Shown piece after piece: positions 28,106 to 36,540 of a DNA stretch of 64,000 bases (its first letter is position 1; each line of letters starts with the position of its first letter). Position numbers and translations under genes: made by a program. The notes beneath the pieces were generated by a model. It was not told the origin of the DNA. It made no database searches and saw nothing but the letters and a program-made list of their open reading frames with translations. This DNA comes from JAHDHW01 sp963793295 (lineage in GTDB: Bacteria > Bacteroidota > Bacteroidia > Chitinophagales > Saprospiraceae): contig CAWBZX010000011.1 of the NCBI GenBank assembly GCA_963793295.1, positions 1 to 64,000 of the forward strand, given 5' to 3'.

Positions 28106-30796
28106 ATGAAAATAGGAATCCTGTTTGGCGGCCCTTCCCGAGAAAGGGAAATTGCCTTCGCCGGTGGACGTACCGTTTATGACAATCTCAACAAATCTAT
28201 TTTTGAGGCTATTCCTATTTTTATTGATAGCAATCGAAATTTCATATTACTCAACTGGCAAAATATTTATAAAGGAACCATTCGTGATTTTTATCCTCCG
28301 GTGAATGATTTGCCGCCAAGCTCTCATTCTTTTCAAATTTACATCGAAAGCCTCGGGAAACTTAATAATGTCAAGCAAAAGGAAATCATTTCAAAGGTTG
28401 GGCGTAAAATTGAGCTTTCTGAACTATCTGATTTAATTGATCTCGCTTTTCTCTCTCTTCATGGAAACTTCGGGGAAGATGGCCAGATTCAAGGTTTGCT
28501 GGAAAGCTTGAATATCCCTTATACAGGTAGTGGGATCAGAGCTTGTTCTATTGGAATTGATAAGGCTTTTCAAAAGAAAATCATGCTAGTCGGTGGATTT
28601 GAATGTCCTGAAGTGATCGTAATCAAAAAAAATGACTGGTTGAAAAATGAGGGCACCGGGCTTTTTGAAAAAGCAAAAACGCAGATTGGCTATCCGATGG
28701 TTGTCCGTCCAGCCAATCAGGGCTCTTCAATTGGCGTTTCGATCATCAATGAAAAAAGCGGACTTGTTGGATTTCAGCAATCTATTGATGCTGCATTTTT
28801 CAGAAAAACATTAACGGCTTCGGAATGGAACAAAAAATTAGAAAGTGAGAAAGTTATTTATATTCATCAATTAGCAGATATTCGTGAGGGGCTGGGATTT
28901 CCTCTTGAAATAAATAGTCTGATCTTTTATCATCCTGAAAGCCTACTTTCTTTTTTAAATGACTATCTCGAAAATCACGAATCTATTATTCTTGAAAGCC
29001 ACTTCAGTGAGCAAACTGTTATAGTCGAAGCATTTATTCATGGAAAAGAGTTTTCATGCATCGTTTTAAAAAATGAAGATTCAAGTATCGTTGCACTTCC
29101 GCCAACCGAGATCGTAAAAGGTGAGGAGGTTTTTGATTATCGATCAAAATACCTTCCGGGTCTTTCCCGAAAAGTTACACCGATAGATCTCTCCGATGAT
29201 AAGATAAATGCAATTCGCAAAGAATGTGAACGCCTTTTTCAATACCTCGAATTCAATACTTACGCAAGAATTGATGGCTTCATTAAAGAAGATGGAACAA
29301 TCTTTTTAAACGATCCAAACACGACTTCCGGGATGCTACCTTCTTCCTTCTTCTTTCACCAGGCAGCAGAAATCGGCTTAAACCCATCGCAATTCCTAAC
29401 TTATATCATTCGCGTTTCTCTTCAGGAGCGCATCGAAAATTATACAGAAAAAACTCACTTTCAGGATCTGCTTGATCAGCTTGATAAAGACATTATCAAT
29501 TTACAGGACGAAGAGCTGACAAAGAAAAAGATTGCGGTCTTGTTGGGAGGATATTCCTTCGAACGGCATATCTCTGTAGAAAGTGGTCGTAATATATTTG
29601 AAAAGTTAGCCAGTTCAGAAAAATATGAACCGATCCCAATATTTTTAATCGGCAACAATGAACATCATGACTTATATCAAATTCCGATTAATTTGCTTTT
29701 AAAAGATAATGCGGACGATATCCGGGATAAAATCCTCGCTTTTAAAAAACATCCGGTTGTTGAAAACATAAAAAAGGAATGTCTCAACATTACCCAAAAA
29801 TATGCTTCAAAAGATGTTGTTTTTGAGCCTGTAGGAATCACTTACAATGATTTAGCGGAATTAGTTGATGGTGTGTTTATTGCTTTGCATGGCAGACCTG
29901 GCGAAGATGGAACAGTTCAACAAAAACTAGATAGCCTCGGAATTGCTTACAATGGCTCCGCTTTTGAATCTTCAAATATTACGATCAACAAATTTCAAAC
30001 ATTACAGACGCTTAAAAAAAATGGTTTTTCTGTTGCCAACCAACTGCTTGTTTTTAAAAGTAATTTTATAGTCAATCCAACTAAGGCCTTAAATGATATA
30101 GAAGAGAGCTTTGATTATCCACTCATTGCCAAACCCGTTGATGACGGTTGTAGCTCTGCTGTAAAAGTGATCAAAAATCGCCCTCAATTGGAAGCATTTT
30201 GTAAAGCCATTTTTCGTGAAGAAGAACTGGTGTCTGAGCATCTGCTTCCTTTATTACAGTTAAAACCAAAAGAAGAATTCCCTCAGAAAAATGAAATTCT
30301 CATAGAGTCTCTGATTACAAGACAAGGGGCAAAACACTTTCTGGAAATCACTGGTGGCCTTATGACCAGATATCAGGATAACGAATTGGTTTATGAGATT
30401 TTTGAACCTTCAGAAGCACTCGCAGGTGGTGAAATACTTTCTCTGGAAGAGAAATTTTTAGCTGGCGAAGGGCAAAATATCACGCCAGCCAGGTTTGCCA
30501 AAAATACTGCTGATTATGATTATATTGCAAGCCAGGTAAAGGCTTCATTCGAAAAAGCAGCGCGAATATTAAACGTAAAAGGCTATGCAAGGATTGATGC
30601 TTTTGTAAGAATTTTTGATGACAATAGAGTAGAGACTATAATTATTGAGGTAAACTCTTTGCCGGGTATGACACCCGCAACCTGTATTTTTCATCAGGCA
30701 GCAATTAATGGCTACAAGCCTTACGATTTTATTGACAAAATACTCGAATTTGGTTTCAATGAAAGAAATATTAAACAACATATTAAACAAGCTTAA
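28106..30796 (+). CDS. Tandem-fused D-alanine-D-alanine ligase-like protein (two ATP-grasp units)
   Basis: 896 residues, about three times a single Ddl. Half one (about 1-465) starts GILFGGPSRERE and has LHGNFGEDGQIQG (118-130), a canonical serine loop NQGSSIGVS and the metal site as NDPNTTSGML (about 402-411). Half two (about 474-896) starts AVLLGGYSFERH and has LHGRPGEDGTVQQ (about 593-605), an altered serine loop DDGCSSAVKV and a canonical EVNSLPGMT (about 846-854). Ddl makes D-Ala-D-Ala for peptidoglycan in the cytoplasm. Each half is changed in a different motif, so one may be inactive or the pair may make another dipeptide. The next gene, a PASTA protein, starts 38 bases before this stop, and PASTA domains bind cell-wall material, which supports a wall role. 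Confidence 0.88.
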   Translation: MKIGILFGGPSREREIAFAGGRTVYDNLNKSIFEAIPIFIDSNRNFILLNWQNIYKGTIRDFYPPVNDLPPSSHSFQIYIESLGKLNNVKQKEIISKVGRKIELSELSDLIDLAFLSLHGNFGEDGQIQGLLESLNIPYTGSGIRACSIGIDKAFQKKIMLVGGFECPEVIVIKKNDWLKNEGTGLFEKAKTQIGYPMVVRPANQGSSIGVSIINEKSGLVGFQQSIDAAFFRKTLTASEWNKKLESEKVIYIHQLADIREGLGFPLEINSLIFYHPESLLSFLNDYLENHESIILESHFSEQTVIVEAFIHGKEFSCIVLKNEDSSIVALPPTEIVKGEEVFDYRSKYLPGLSRKVTPIDLSDDKINAIRKECERLFQYLEFNTYARIDGFIKEDGTIFLNDPNTTSGMLPSSFFFHQAAEIGLNPSQFLTYIIRVSLQERIENYTEKTHFQDLLDQLDKDIINLQDEELTKKKIAVLLGGYSFERHISVESGRNIFEKLASSEKYEPIPIFLIGNNEHHDLYQIPINLLLKDNADDIRDKILAFKKHPVVENIKKECLNITQKYASKDVVFEPVGITYNDLAELVDGVFIALHGRPGEDGTVQQKLDSLGIAYNGSAFESSNITINKFQTLQTLKKNGFSVANQLLVFKSNFIVNPTKALNDIEESFDYPLIAKPVDDGCSSAVKVIKNRPQLEAFCKAIFREEELVSEHLLPLLQLKPKEEFPQKNEILIESLITRQGAKHFLEITGGLMTRYQDNELVYEIFEPSEALAGGEILSLEEKFLAGEGQNITPARFAKNTADYDYIASQVKASFEKAARILNVKGYARIDAFVRIFDDNRVETIIIEVNSLPGMTPATCIFHQAAINGYKPYDFIDKILEFGFNERNIKQHIKQA

Positions 30797-31673
30797 AGCA
30801 ATTGGAAAAGAAATTTACTTTTTTGTTTCCAGCCAGATTTTTTTAAAAAACTTCGGCGGGATAGTGGTTCTCATTTCTATACTGCTGTTTTTCACCTTTT
30901 GGTGGATGCGCTGTTATACAAAGCATGGTGAATCACTCCAGGTCCATGATTATACTTCAATGAGTCTGGAAGATGCCATTGAAAAAGCCAACAGTAGAAG
31001 CTTTGAAATCGTAGTTAACGATTCCACTTACCGTCGTGGAATGGAACCCAATATCGTCCTGACCCAAAGCCCAAAACCATTTTCTAGAGTCAAAGAAAAC
31101 AGAAAAATATACCTAACCATCACCAAGACAATTCCAGATCTGATCAAATTACCTGATTTTCGTGGGAATGATGATTATAACAACTATGCCCGCAAACTGG
31201 AAAGGCTTGAAGTGGATACAAAAGTAAAATCCCGCCAATTTGTAAGCAAGCTGGAAGCAAATACAATACTTGAAGTCTATTACGAAGGAGAGAAAATAAC
31301 AAACAAAATAGCAGATGGTTATGAAGTCAAGAAAGGCAGTACCGTTGAATTTATTGTTTCTGAAAAAGGCGGAGGAACGGTGCCTATCCCTGACCTGGTG
31401 TGCATGAAATTTACAGAAGCCGAATTTAATGTAAAAGGTTACGATTTAAGTATCGGGTCTATTATTCCAGATGCCACCATAACTGATCAAAACAGTGCTC
31501 ATGTTTGGAAACAAACCCCTAAATATAGTTCTTCTACAATGCTAAAAATAGGATCTCAAATAGATATTTATATTACACAAAACATCCCTGAAAACTGTAT
31601 TTCCAAAACTGATATTGATCCTTCCCCACCACTAAAAAACCGTAATTCCGGTGAAGAAAATAATGATTTTTGA
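30759..31673 (+). CDS. Membrane-anchored PASTA-domain protein
   Basis: 304 residues from the ATG at 30759, which overlaps the Ddl gene by 38 bases; a longer frame from 30708 would begin deeper inside that gene. One transmembrane helix (about 33-50) is followed by three PASTA-like modules (about 60-118, 120-200 and 205-285). Each has the ...SLEDAIEKANSRSFEIV... or LPDFRG pattern with a closing VxLxIT strand. PASTA modules bind peptidoglycan fragments or beta-lactams. Topology places them in the periplasm. Overlap with the ligase gene means tight translational coupling and supports a shared job in the cell wall. No kinase domain is present, unlike PknB-type proteins. Confidence 0.88.
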   Translation: MKEILNNILNKLKAIGKEIYFFVSSQIFLKNFGGIVVLISILLFFTFWWMRCYTKHGESLQVHDYTSMSLEDAIEKANSRSFEIVVNDSTYRRGMEPNIVLTQSPKPFSRVKENRKIYLTITKTIPDLIKLPDFRGNDDYNNYARKLERLEVDTKVKSRQFVSKLEANTILEVYYEGEKITNKIADGYEVKKGSTVEFIVSEKGGGTVPIPDLVCMKFTEAEFNVKGYDLSIGSIIPDATITDQNSAHVWKQTPKYSSSTMLKIGSQIDIYITQNIPENCISKTDIDPSPPLKNRNSGEENNDF

Positions 31674-31760
31674 TAGCTATCTTTCATTAGTTTATTACGG
31701 CTAAGACCAAAAGCAACAATAAGTGATAAATTACGTTTTTCAAATTGATTTCAACGCTGG

Positions 31761-31790
31761 TTGGCAATAATCTTTGAATTTGTATCTTTG
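31761..31790 (+). promoter_or_regulatory. Textbook Bacteroidota promoter of the next T9SS gene
   Basis: TTG (31761-31763), a 19-base spacer and TATCTTTG (31783-31790) match TTG-N19-TAnnTTTG exactly. A start near 31797 gives a leader of about 125 bases before the ATG at 31923. Confidence 0.75.
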
Positions 31791-31922
31791 CTTTTTAGAA
31801 AACAACAACTTAAATACAAATCACTGATTCCCAAACCTTTGAATACAAATTATGAAATTTAAGCCTGCTTTTGTTTCCATTTTTTTCAGTTTTTAACATT
31901 ACAAAAATTCAACACACTTAAT

Positions 31923-34442
31923 ATGCGAATTCTTTACGCTCTAGTCGTTTTGTTTTTAAGTTTTTTCACTGTAAGTGCACAAATTACTCTTGAAGAACAG
32001 CCCCTGGAAGTTAATCCGGTTTTACAAAGATTACACAAACAATCAGAAGATGCTCATAATCAGAGACTAAGACGACTATTTGGAGATACCCCTTCTGCTA
32101 ATTCACGAAATATTGGTCTTCTTTGCAACGATGATGGAGTCTATGAAGATGGTGAAACCATTTATGTGGTAAGTGGCGATTCTCTCAGAATCTGCCTGGA
32201 TACGGTTGGTTTTGCAACCATGACTAATTTGAGTAACGATGGTAATTATGGAACCTCAACCATTGACACCAACTGTATTGTTTATTATGCTTTCGACGGT
32301 GTCGAATTAGGGCTTACAGATACTTTGAATGTTGAACTTTGTCTTCCTGACACGGTTAATTGTATCAATATTATTTTTCCGGTTGTCGTAAAGCGACCTG
32401 ATAGAGTTTATATTGAAGATCATACCACCGTAACAACACAAGAAGAAGCCATACTTTGTGCCGATCCTGCTAACATTGATCTGCCTGGTGGGATTTTTAT
32501 AAGCGGCCTTTTGGATTGCCACGATCCTAATCTTGCTGAAGTTTCAAACGGCAATAAAAAAGACAGCTGTCTTCTATTAACGGCAAAAAGATTTGCCGGA
32601 TCAGATACGGTTTGTGTTCTGCTCAGTAACGCTTATTGCATTTGTGATACTTACAAATTTCCTTTCAATGTCATAGGCGATACCTTGGACCTTCCTTTTA
32701 TGGATGATTTTTCCTACGCCGGCCCTTATCCAGGAAGAGAATGGCTTGACATTCATACTTTTGTAAATAATCGATGGAGCGACCAGCCACCTTCTGTTGG
32801 CTTCGCAACTTTTGATGGTCTCGATGCTTCGGGAACACCTTACGGGCCGCCCTATGGTCGGGCAGATTTTTTGACTTCAGCTTATCTCAATATTCAACCA
32901 ACAGATACCGATGTCTACCTCAGTTTTTATGTTGAACCAAAAGGGCGAGGATATTATCCAAATTTATCACAGGGAGATTCTTTAGTCCTTGAGTTTAAAA
33001 ATAATATTGGAGAATGGGTATATATTGATGCTTATGACGCATCGGAAGATATTGACCTTGACTCGATTCCACCATGGGAATATAAAGCTTATCCGATTAC
33101 CTCAAGTGATTATTTATATAGAGGCTTCCAGTTTCGTTTTGTAAACTATGCTGCACGACAAGGTATTTTAGACATTTGGCATGTCGATTATGTTCGACTA
33201 GAAAAAAATGAAATTCCTGACACTACTTTTCAGGATATTGCTTTTACGCAAGTTCCAAATTCAATATTAAAAAGGTATTCAAATATGCCTTACAGACATT
33301 TTGTCGGAAATGAAACAACAGAATTAATCACTGATATTGACATCGAATTATTTAGTCAGTTTCCGGAAACGACACTTGCTGAACCAAGCGATTTGACGAT
33401 TACTGAATTAATGAATGATGTGGTTGTGCATTTTGATGCTACCCTTTTGGAAGATCCTTTAACTCAAAGAAATGTCCCTCCTTTTGAACACAAACACCAT
33501 ATCAACCCCATTGATTTTGACCCCTTCCCACCACTTGTTGGGGATAGTTTAATTTTTGAAACACAATACACTTTTAATATTTCAGCGCAAAATCCAGGCT
33601 TATACCCTCAGGTGGCAAGAAATGACACCGTTAGGCATAAAACATACATGACCAATTATTTTTCTCACGACGACGGATCTGCCGAAACTGTAATGAAAAT
33701 TGGTCTCGCCCAATACCAGGGAATCGCCGTAGAATTTAATGCCAATATCGACGATACACTAAGAGCTATTCAGATTCATTTTCCACATTACAGCGATGCG
33801 CAGCAAGAGGGAGCAAAGTTTAATATACAAGTTTTCGTAGGCGATTTGAATTCTGATCCGGTATTTGAACAAATATTAGTAGATCCGTTTTATGCTGATA
33901 CCCGACTGGATACTTTACAAGGTTATACCACTTACAAATTAACCGATGATTTTGGAATTCCGGTAGGGGTATTCATTCCTGAGGGCAAGTTTTACATTGC
34001 TCTTCAACAGGCATCTTCAATCAGTAAACCGGTAAGAATTGGCCTTGATAAAAATACGCCACAGGCAAAGGAATATCAATATATTTACAATGGCGTTGAT
34101 ACCTGGTCAAACCTCTCAAATAATGGAGCAGCTATGTTGCGGGCTGTAGTCGGCGATTATACTCCCGGAAGTACACCAACGAAGGAACTTATAGCTGCTA
34201 AAGAATCCATCAAAGTATATCCAAATCCTTCTTCAGGAATATTTAATCTCGATTTTGAAAATGGAAGCTATGATAATTATGAGATTTCTGTTTTCAATAC
34301 TATGGGCCAATTGTTATTTCAGCAAAAACTGGATTCATCAATTATTGATTTGAGTAATCAAAATGATGGTATTTATTTTCTAAAAATCAATAATGTAAAA
34401 ACTGAGGCTTCATTCGTCCAAAAAGTTTTTATAATAAAGTAG
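31923..34442 (+). CDS. T9SS-sorted secreted protein of unknown function
   Basis: 839 residues. Signal peptide about 1-19 (ending VSAQ). The region to about 250 is rich in cysteine-linked beta modules (LCNDDGVYEDGE, LRICLDT). A jelly-roll-like segment (about 255-425: PFMDDFSYAGPYPG, NRWSDQPPSVGFATFDG, YLSFYVEPKG, WHVDYVRL) looks like a concanavalin/MAM-like binding fold seen in many T9SS proteins. A second beta region follows, then a type A sorting domain (about 760-839, VYPNPSSGIFNLDF). No catalytic motif is recognised. It has its own promoter at 31761-31790. The small rhodanese gene begins 43 bases downstream and could be read from the same message. Confidence 0.85.
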   Translation: MRILYALVVLFLSFFTVSAQITLEEQPLEVNPVLQRLHKQSEDAHNQRLRRLFGDTPSANSRNIGLLCNDDGVYEDGETIYVVSGDSLRICLDTVGFATMTNLSNDGNYGTSTIDTNCIVYYAFDGVELGLTDTLNVELCLPDTVNCINIIFPVVVKRPDRVYIEDHTTVTTQEEAILCADPANIDLPGGIFISGLLDCHDPNLAEVSNGNKKDSCLLLTAKRFAGSDTVCVLLSNAYCICDTYKFPFNVIGDTLDLPFMDDFSYAGPYPGREWLDIHTFVNNRWSDQPPSVGFATFDGLDASGTPYGPPYGRADFLTSAYLNIQPTDTDVYLSFYVEPKGRGYYPNLSQGDSLVLEFKNNIGEWVYIDAYDASEDIDLDSIPPWEYKAYPITSSDYLYRGFQFRFVNYAARQGILDIWHVDYVRLEKNEIPDTTFQDIAFTQVPNSILKRYSNMPYRHFVGNETTELITDIDIELFSQFPETTLAEPSDLTITELMNDVVVHFDATLLEDPLTQRNVPPFEHKHHINPIDFDPFPPLVGDSLIFETQYTFNISAQNPGLYPQVARNDTVRHKTYMTNYFSHDDGSAETVMKIGLAQYQGIAVEFNANIDDTLRAIQIHFPHYSDAQQEGAKFNIQVFVGDLNSDPVFEQILVDPFYADTRLDTLQGYTTYKLTDDFGIPVGVFIPEGKFYIALQQASSISKPVRIGLDKNTPQAKEYQYIYNGVDTWSNLSNNGAAMLRAVVGDYTPGSTPTKELIAAKESIKVYPNPSSGIFNLDFENGSYDNYEISVFNTMGQLLFQQKLDSSIIDLSNQNDGIYFLKINNVKTEASFVQKVFIIK

Positions 34443-34485
34443 GCAGGGCGCAATAACTTAATTTTAAAAAGCTAACAAAACAAAT

Positions 34486-34788
34486 ATGGATATTACCGTT
34501 CAAGAACTAAAAAAGAAACTGGATAACGCTGAAAACTTTGTTTTCATTGATGTGAGAGAAGCCTATGAACATCAGGAATTCAACATTGGTGGCGACTTAA
34601 TTTCTCTGGGGCAGGTAATGGATTCTATTTCTGGTTTAGAAGATCATAAAAATGAAGAAATCGTAGTTTACTGTCGATCAGGAGCACGAAGTGCCATGGC
34701 TCAGAGCCTCCTGGAAGCTGCAGGTTTTTCAAATGTCCGCAATCTAATCGGTGGTGTACTCGCCTGGCAGGAAGCCTTCGAATCTTAA
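34486..34788 (+). CDS. Single-domain rhodanese-like sulfurtransferase
   Basis: 100 residues, one rhodanese fold, with the entry motif FIDVREAYEHQEFNIGG (20-36) and active-site loop C63 in YCRSGARS. The loop CxxGxR is that of GlpE/PspE-type single-domain rhodaneses that transfer sulfane sulfur to thiols or cyanide. No signal peptide, so cytoplasmic. It converges on the DinB-like gene with a 7-base gap. Physiological partner unknown. Confidence 0.93.
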   Translation: MDITVQELKKKLDNAENFVFIDVREAYEHQEFNIGGDLISLGQVMDSISGLEDHKNEEIVVYCRSGARSAMAQSLLEAAGFSNVRNLIGGVLAWQEAFES

Positions 34789-34795
34789 CTAAAGA

Positions 34796-35302
34796 CTACC
34801 TCGCCAGGTAAGTTATTTGGGCAAGGTGGTGATCGTCGTGTTCTGCAACGAAATAAGCTAAATCAATAACCTTCATTGGTGTTTTTAACCTGGGATGTAA
34901 AGCGGTTTTATCCAAAACTGCTTGCTCCAATTGAGTTATTTTTTTTACTATCTTTTTCCTTTCTTTTCGAAAATCGGCCAGTAATTCTTTCGCAGGCCGG
35001 CTATTGTGATTGGCTTTATGCGTTTTTTGATTACTCAGGTCAGCTGATCTCAATGCTTTTTGTCCATTAATAAAGTCATCTATTCTTCCGTTCCAAAGTG
35101 GCTCCAAATCCAATAGATGGCCAATCTCCTCTTTTATTGACCAGATCTCCCTTGGCTTTAATTCAAGTTTTTGAGTATCAATAGATTTCATTTTTTCTTC
35201 CAGTCTTGCCGGAGTACCAGCCAATCTTTCGATGATCCCGGGCAAGATTCCATTTTCCTCCTGTTGTGTAAACTTTCTATTAAACCATTCTATTTTTTTC
35301 AT
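34796..35302 (-). CDS. DinB-superfamily protein
   Basis: 168 residues, a four-helix bundle with the DinB/YfiT metal-site pattern: a histidine in EEIGHLLDLE (near 62) and the HDDHH cluster near 155-159, plus the WSIKEEIGHL start of the second helix. DinB-fold proteins bind a divalent metal; many act as thiol-dependent S-transferases (bacillithiol, mycothiol) or are of unknown role. The name reflects fold, not DNA damage. It stands alone on minus, beside an unusual repeat cluster (35317-35441) just upstream of its start. Confidence 0.88.
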   Translation of the reverse strand: MKKIEWFNRKFTQQEENGILPGIIERLAGTPARLEEKMKSIDTQKLELKPREIWSIKEEIGHLLDLEPLWNGRIDDFINGQKALRSADLSNQKTHKANHNSRPAKELLADFRKERKKIVKKITQLEQAVLDKTALHPRLKTPMKVIDLAYFVAEHDDHHLAQITYLAR

Positions 35303-35316
35303 GCTCGTGTGGTTTG

Positions 35317-35441
35317 TGAGTGTGCGTTGTAATGAGTGTGCGTTGTAAGTGGCGAGTTGGAAGTGATCAGGTGTCAGTAGCGAGGAGCAAGGGGTCAGTG
35401 GCGAGTTAGCTTCTGATACTGTATTCTCGCTACTGACCCCT
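35317..35441. repeat. Cluster of short direct and inverted repeats
   Basis: A perfect 16-bp tandem repeat (tgagtgtgcgttgtaa) occupies 35317-35332 and 35333-35348. Then the unit GGxGTCAGTxGCGAG appears at 35370-35384 and 35391-35405 and inverted at 35426-35441. The last two form a 16-bp stem with one G-T pair around a 20-base loop (35390-35405 with 35426-35441). The sequence is G-rich and unlike its AT-rich surroundings. It lies between two minus genes, just after the stop at 35447, and could serve as a terminator or belong to a dispersed intergenic repeat family. Confidence 0.85.
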
Positions 35442-35446
35442 CACCC

Positions 35447-36346
35447 CTACTCTTTCGGATCAACCAACTTTTTAAAAGCTTCGATTTTGTCATTAGGAAC
35501 GGTAACGGAGAGATGATAATGCTTAAATTTCCAACCATCCGGGGTCAGTTCCAAAACACCAGAGCCATGACATACCCCCATCTGGGTATCCAGTCTTTCT
35601 TCAAACCAAACATAATTCTCATTGTCAGAAAAATAGATTTCCCGCACAATAGGTTTAAAGTTCCACGCGGATTCTCGTTTGAAATATTCTTTAGACCATT
35701 CTTTCAATTCATCGCGCAGCCATCTCTCCCCGGCTTCGGTTCCAATATAAATGGCATCTTCAGCCATGCATCCAAAAAAAACATCTGAGTCTGCCTCAGC
35801 AGCAGCTTTATGCCAACTATTTATAAAATCACTAAGCTCTTCTTTGCTATCATTCATTTCAGTCTGGCAACCTTTCTGGTTTCTGGTATCCGTAATCTGG
35901 ATGATTTTCCAGCCATCAGCCGATTTAAATAACTGAAAAGCATTTACGCCACAATGGCTAATTTTATCACCAAGGTAGAAGGTGTAATTGGTCCAGGCAG
36001 TAGCCAGCAAACCATCGATTTGAACATGGTAGCTCCATATCTTTTCATCGTATAGTTCATCATGCGGATTTCCGATTGAGGTTATAAAGTCATCCACACT
36101 TCCCGTATGAATTTTCGGATTTCCTTCTTTATCCACATAAGTTGTCATCAGTCGCATTTGCGGATCAAAGGTAGCGCGCAGCATCGACGTATCTGAAGCG
36201 CGCATGGCGTCAAACATGTTTTTTATAACCTGAATAACGGCTTCTCTTTGCAAATCTTCTAAAGATTGTTTTTGGCTTTGCGCAAATAATGAAACCGAGA
36301 AAAGCAGCAAAAAAGGAAGGATTATTTTCTTTGATTGAACGAGCAT
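35447..36346 (-). CDS. Exported protein with two SnoaL/NTF2-like domains
   Basis: 299 residues. Signal peptide about 1-22 (LLLFSVSLFAQ). Domain one (about 30-158) resembles lumazine-binding/DUF4440-type NTF2 folds (VIQVIKNMFDAMRASDTSMLRATFDPQMRL, then GWKIIQITDTR). Domain two (about 168-290) repeats the theme (DFINSWHKAAAEADSDVFFGCMAEDAIYIGTEAGERW, GVLELTPDGWKFKHYHLSV). NTF2-like domains are cone-shaped pockets used for small-molecule binding or catalysis; no catalytic set is obvious. Export suggests a periplasmic role. The downstream repeat cluster probably ends its transcript. Confidence 0.85.
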   Translation of the reverse strand: MLVQSKKIILPFLLLFSVSLFAQSQKQSLEDLQREAVIQVIKNMFDAMRASDTSMLRATFDPQMRLMTTYVDKEGNPKIHTGSVDDFITSIGNPHDELYDEKIWSYHVQIDGLLATAWTNYTFYLGDKISHCGVNAFQLFKSADGWKIIQITDTRNQKGCQTEMNDSKEELSDFINSWHKAAAEADSDVFFGCMAEDAIYIGTEAGERWLRDELKEWSKEYFKRESAWNFKPIVREIYFSDNENYVWFEERLDTQMGVCHGSGVLELTPDGWKFKHYHLSVTVPNDKIEAFKKLVDPKE

Positions 36347-36540
36347 TGGTGTTTGATTTTTATTCGGAAATTGATTTGACGAAACAAGATAGTAAATTGA
36401 ATTTCAGGCATTATCATTCAATTAAAGCAATCTTTCCATCTTTCGACAGATCACTTTTAAGGTCCGACAAGTTCTCTTTTGTCATTGAAATCAGGTCGGA
36501 TGTTATTTTTTAAAAAGATCGAAAAATGCTTAAACAGAGA

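Noticed and set aside
34796..35302. DinB name suggesting a DNA damage or SOS gene
   Set aside because: The DinB superfamily fold is a metal-binding four-helix bundle unrelated to DNA polymerase IV; no LexA-like site is seen.
36289..36513. Plus-strand frame spanning the start of the SnoaL-like gene and the gap upstream
   Set aside because: It is antisense to a signal peptide and shows no family, signal or promoter.
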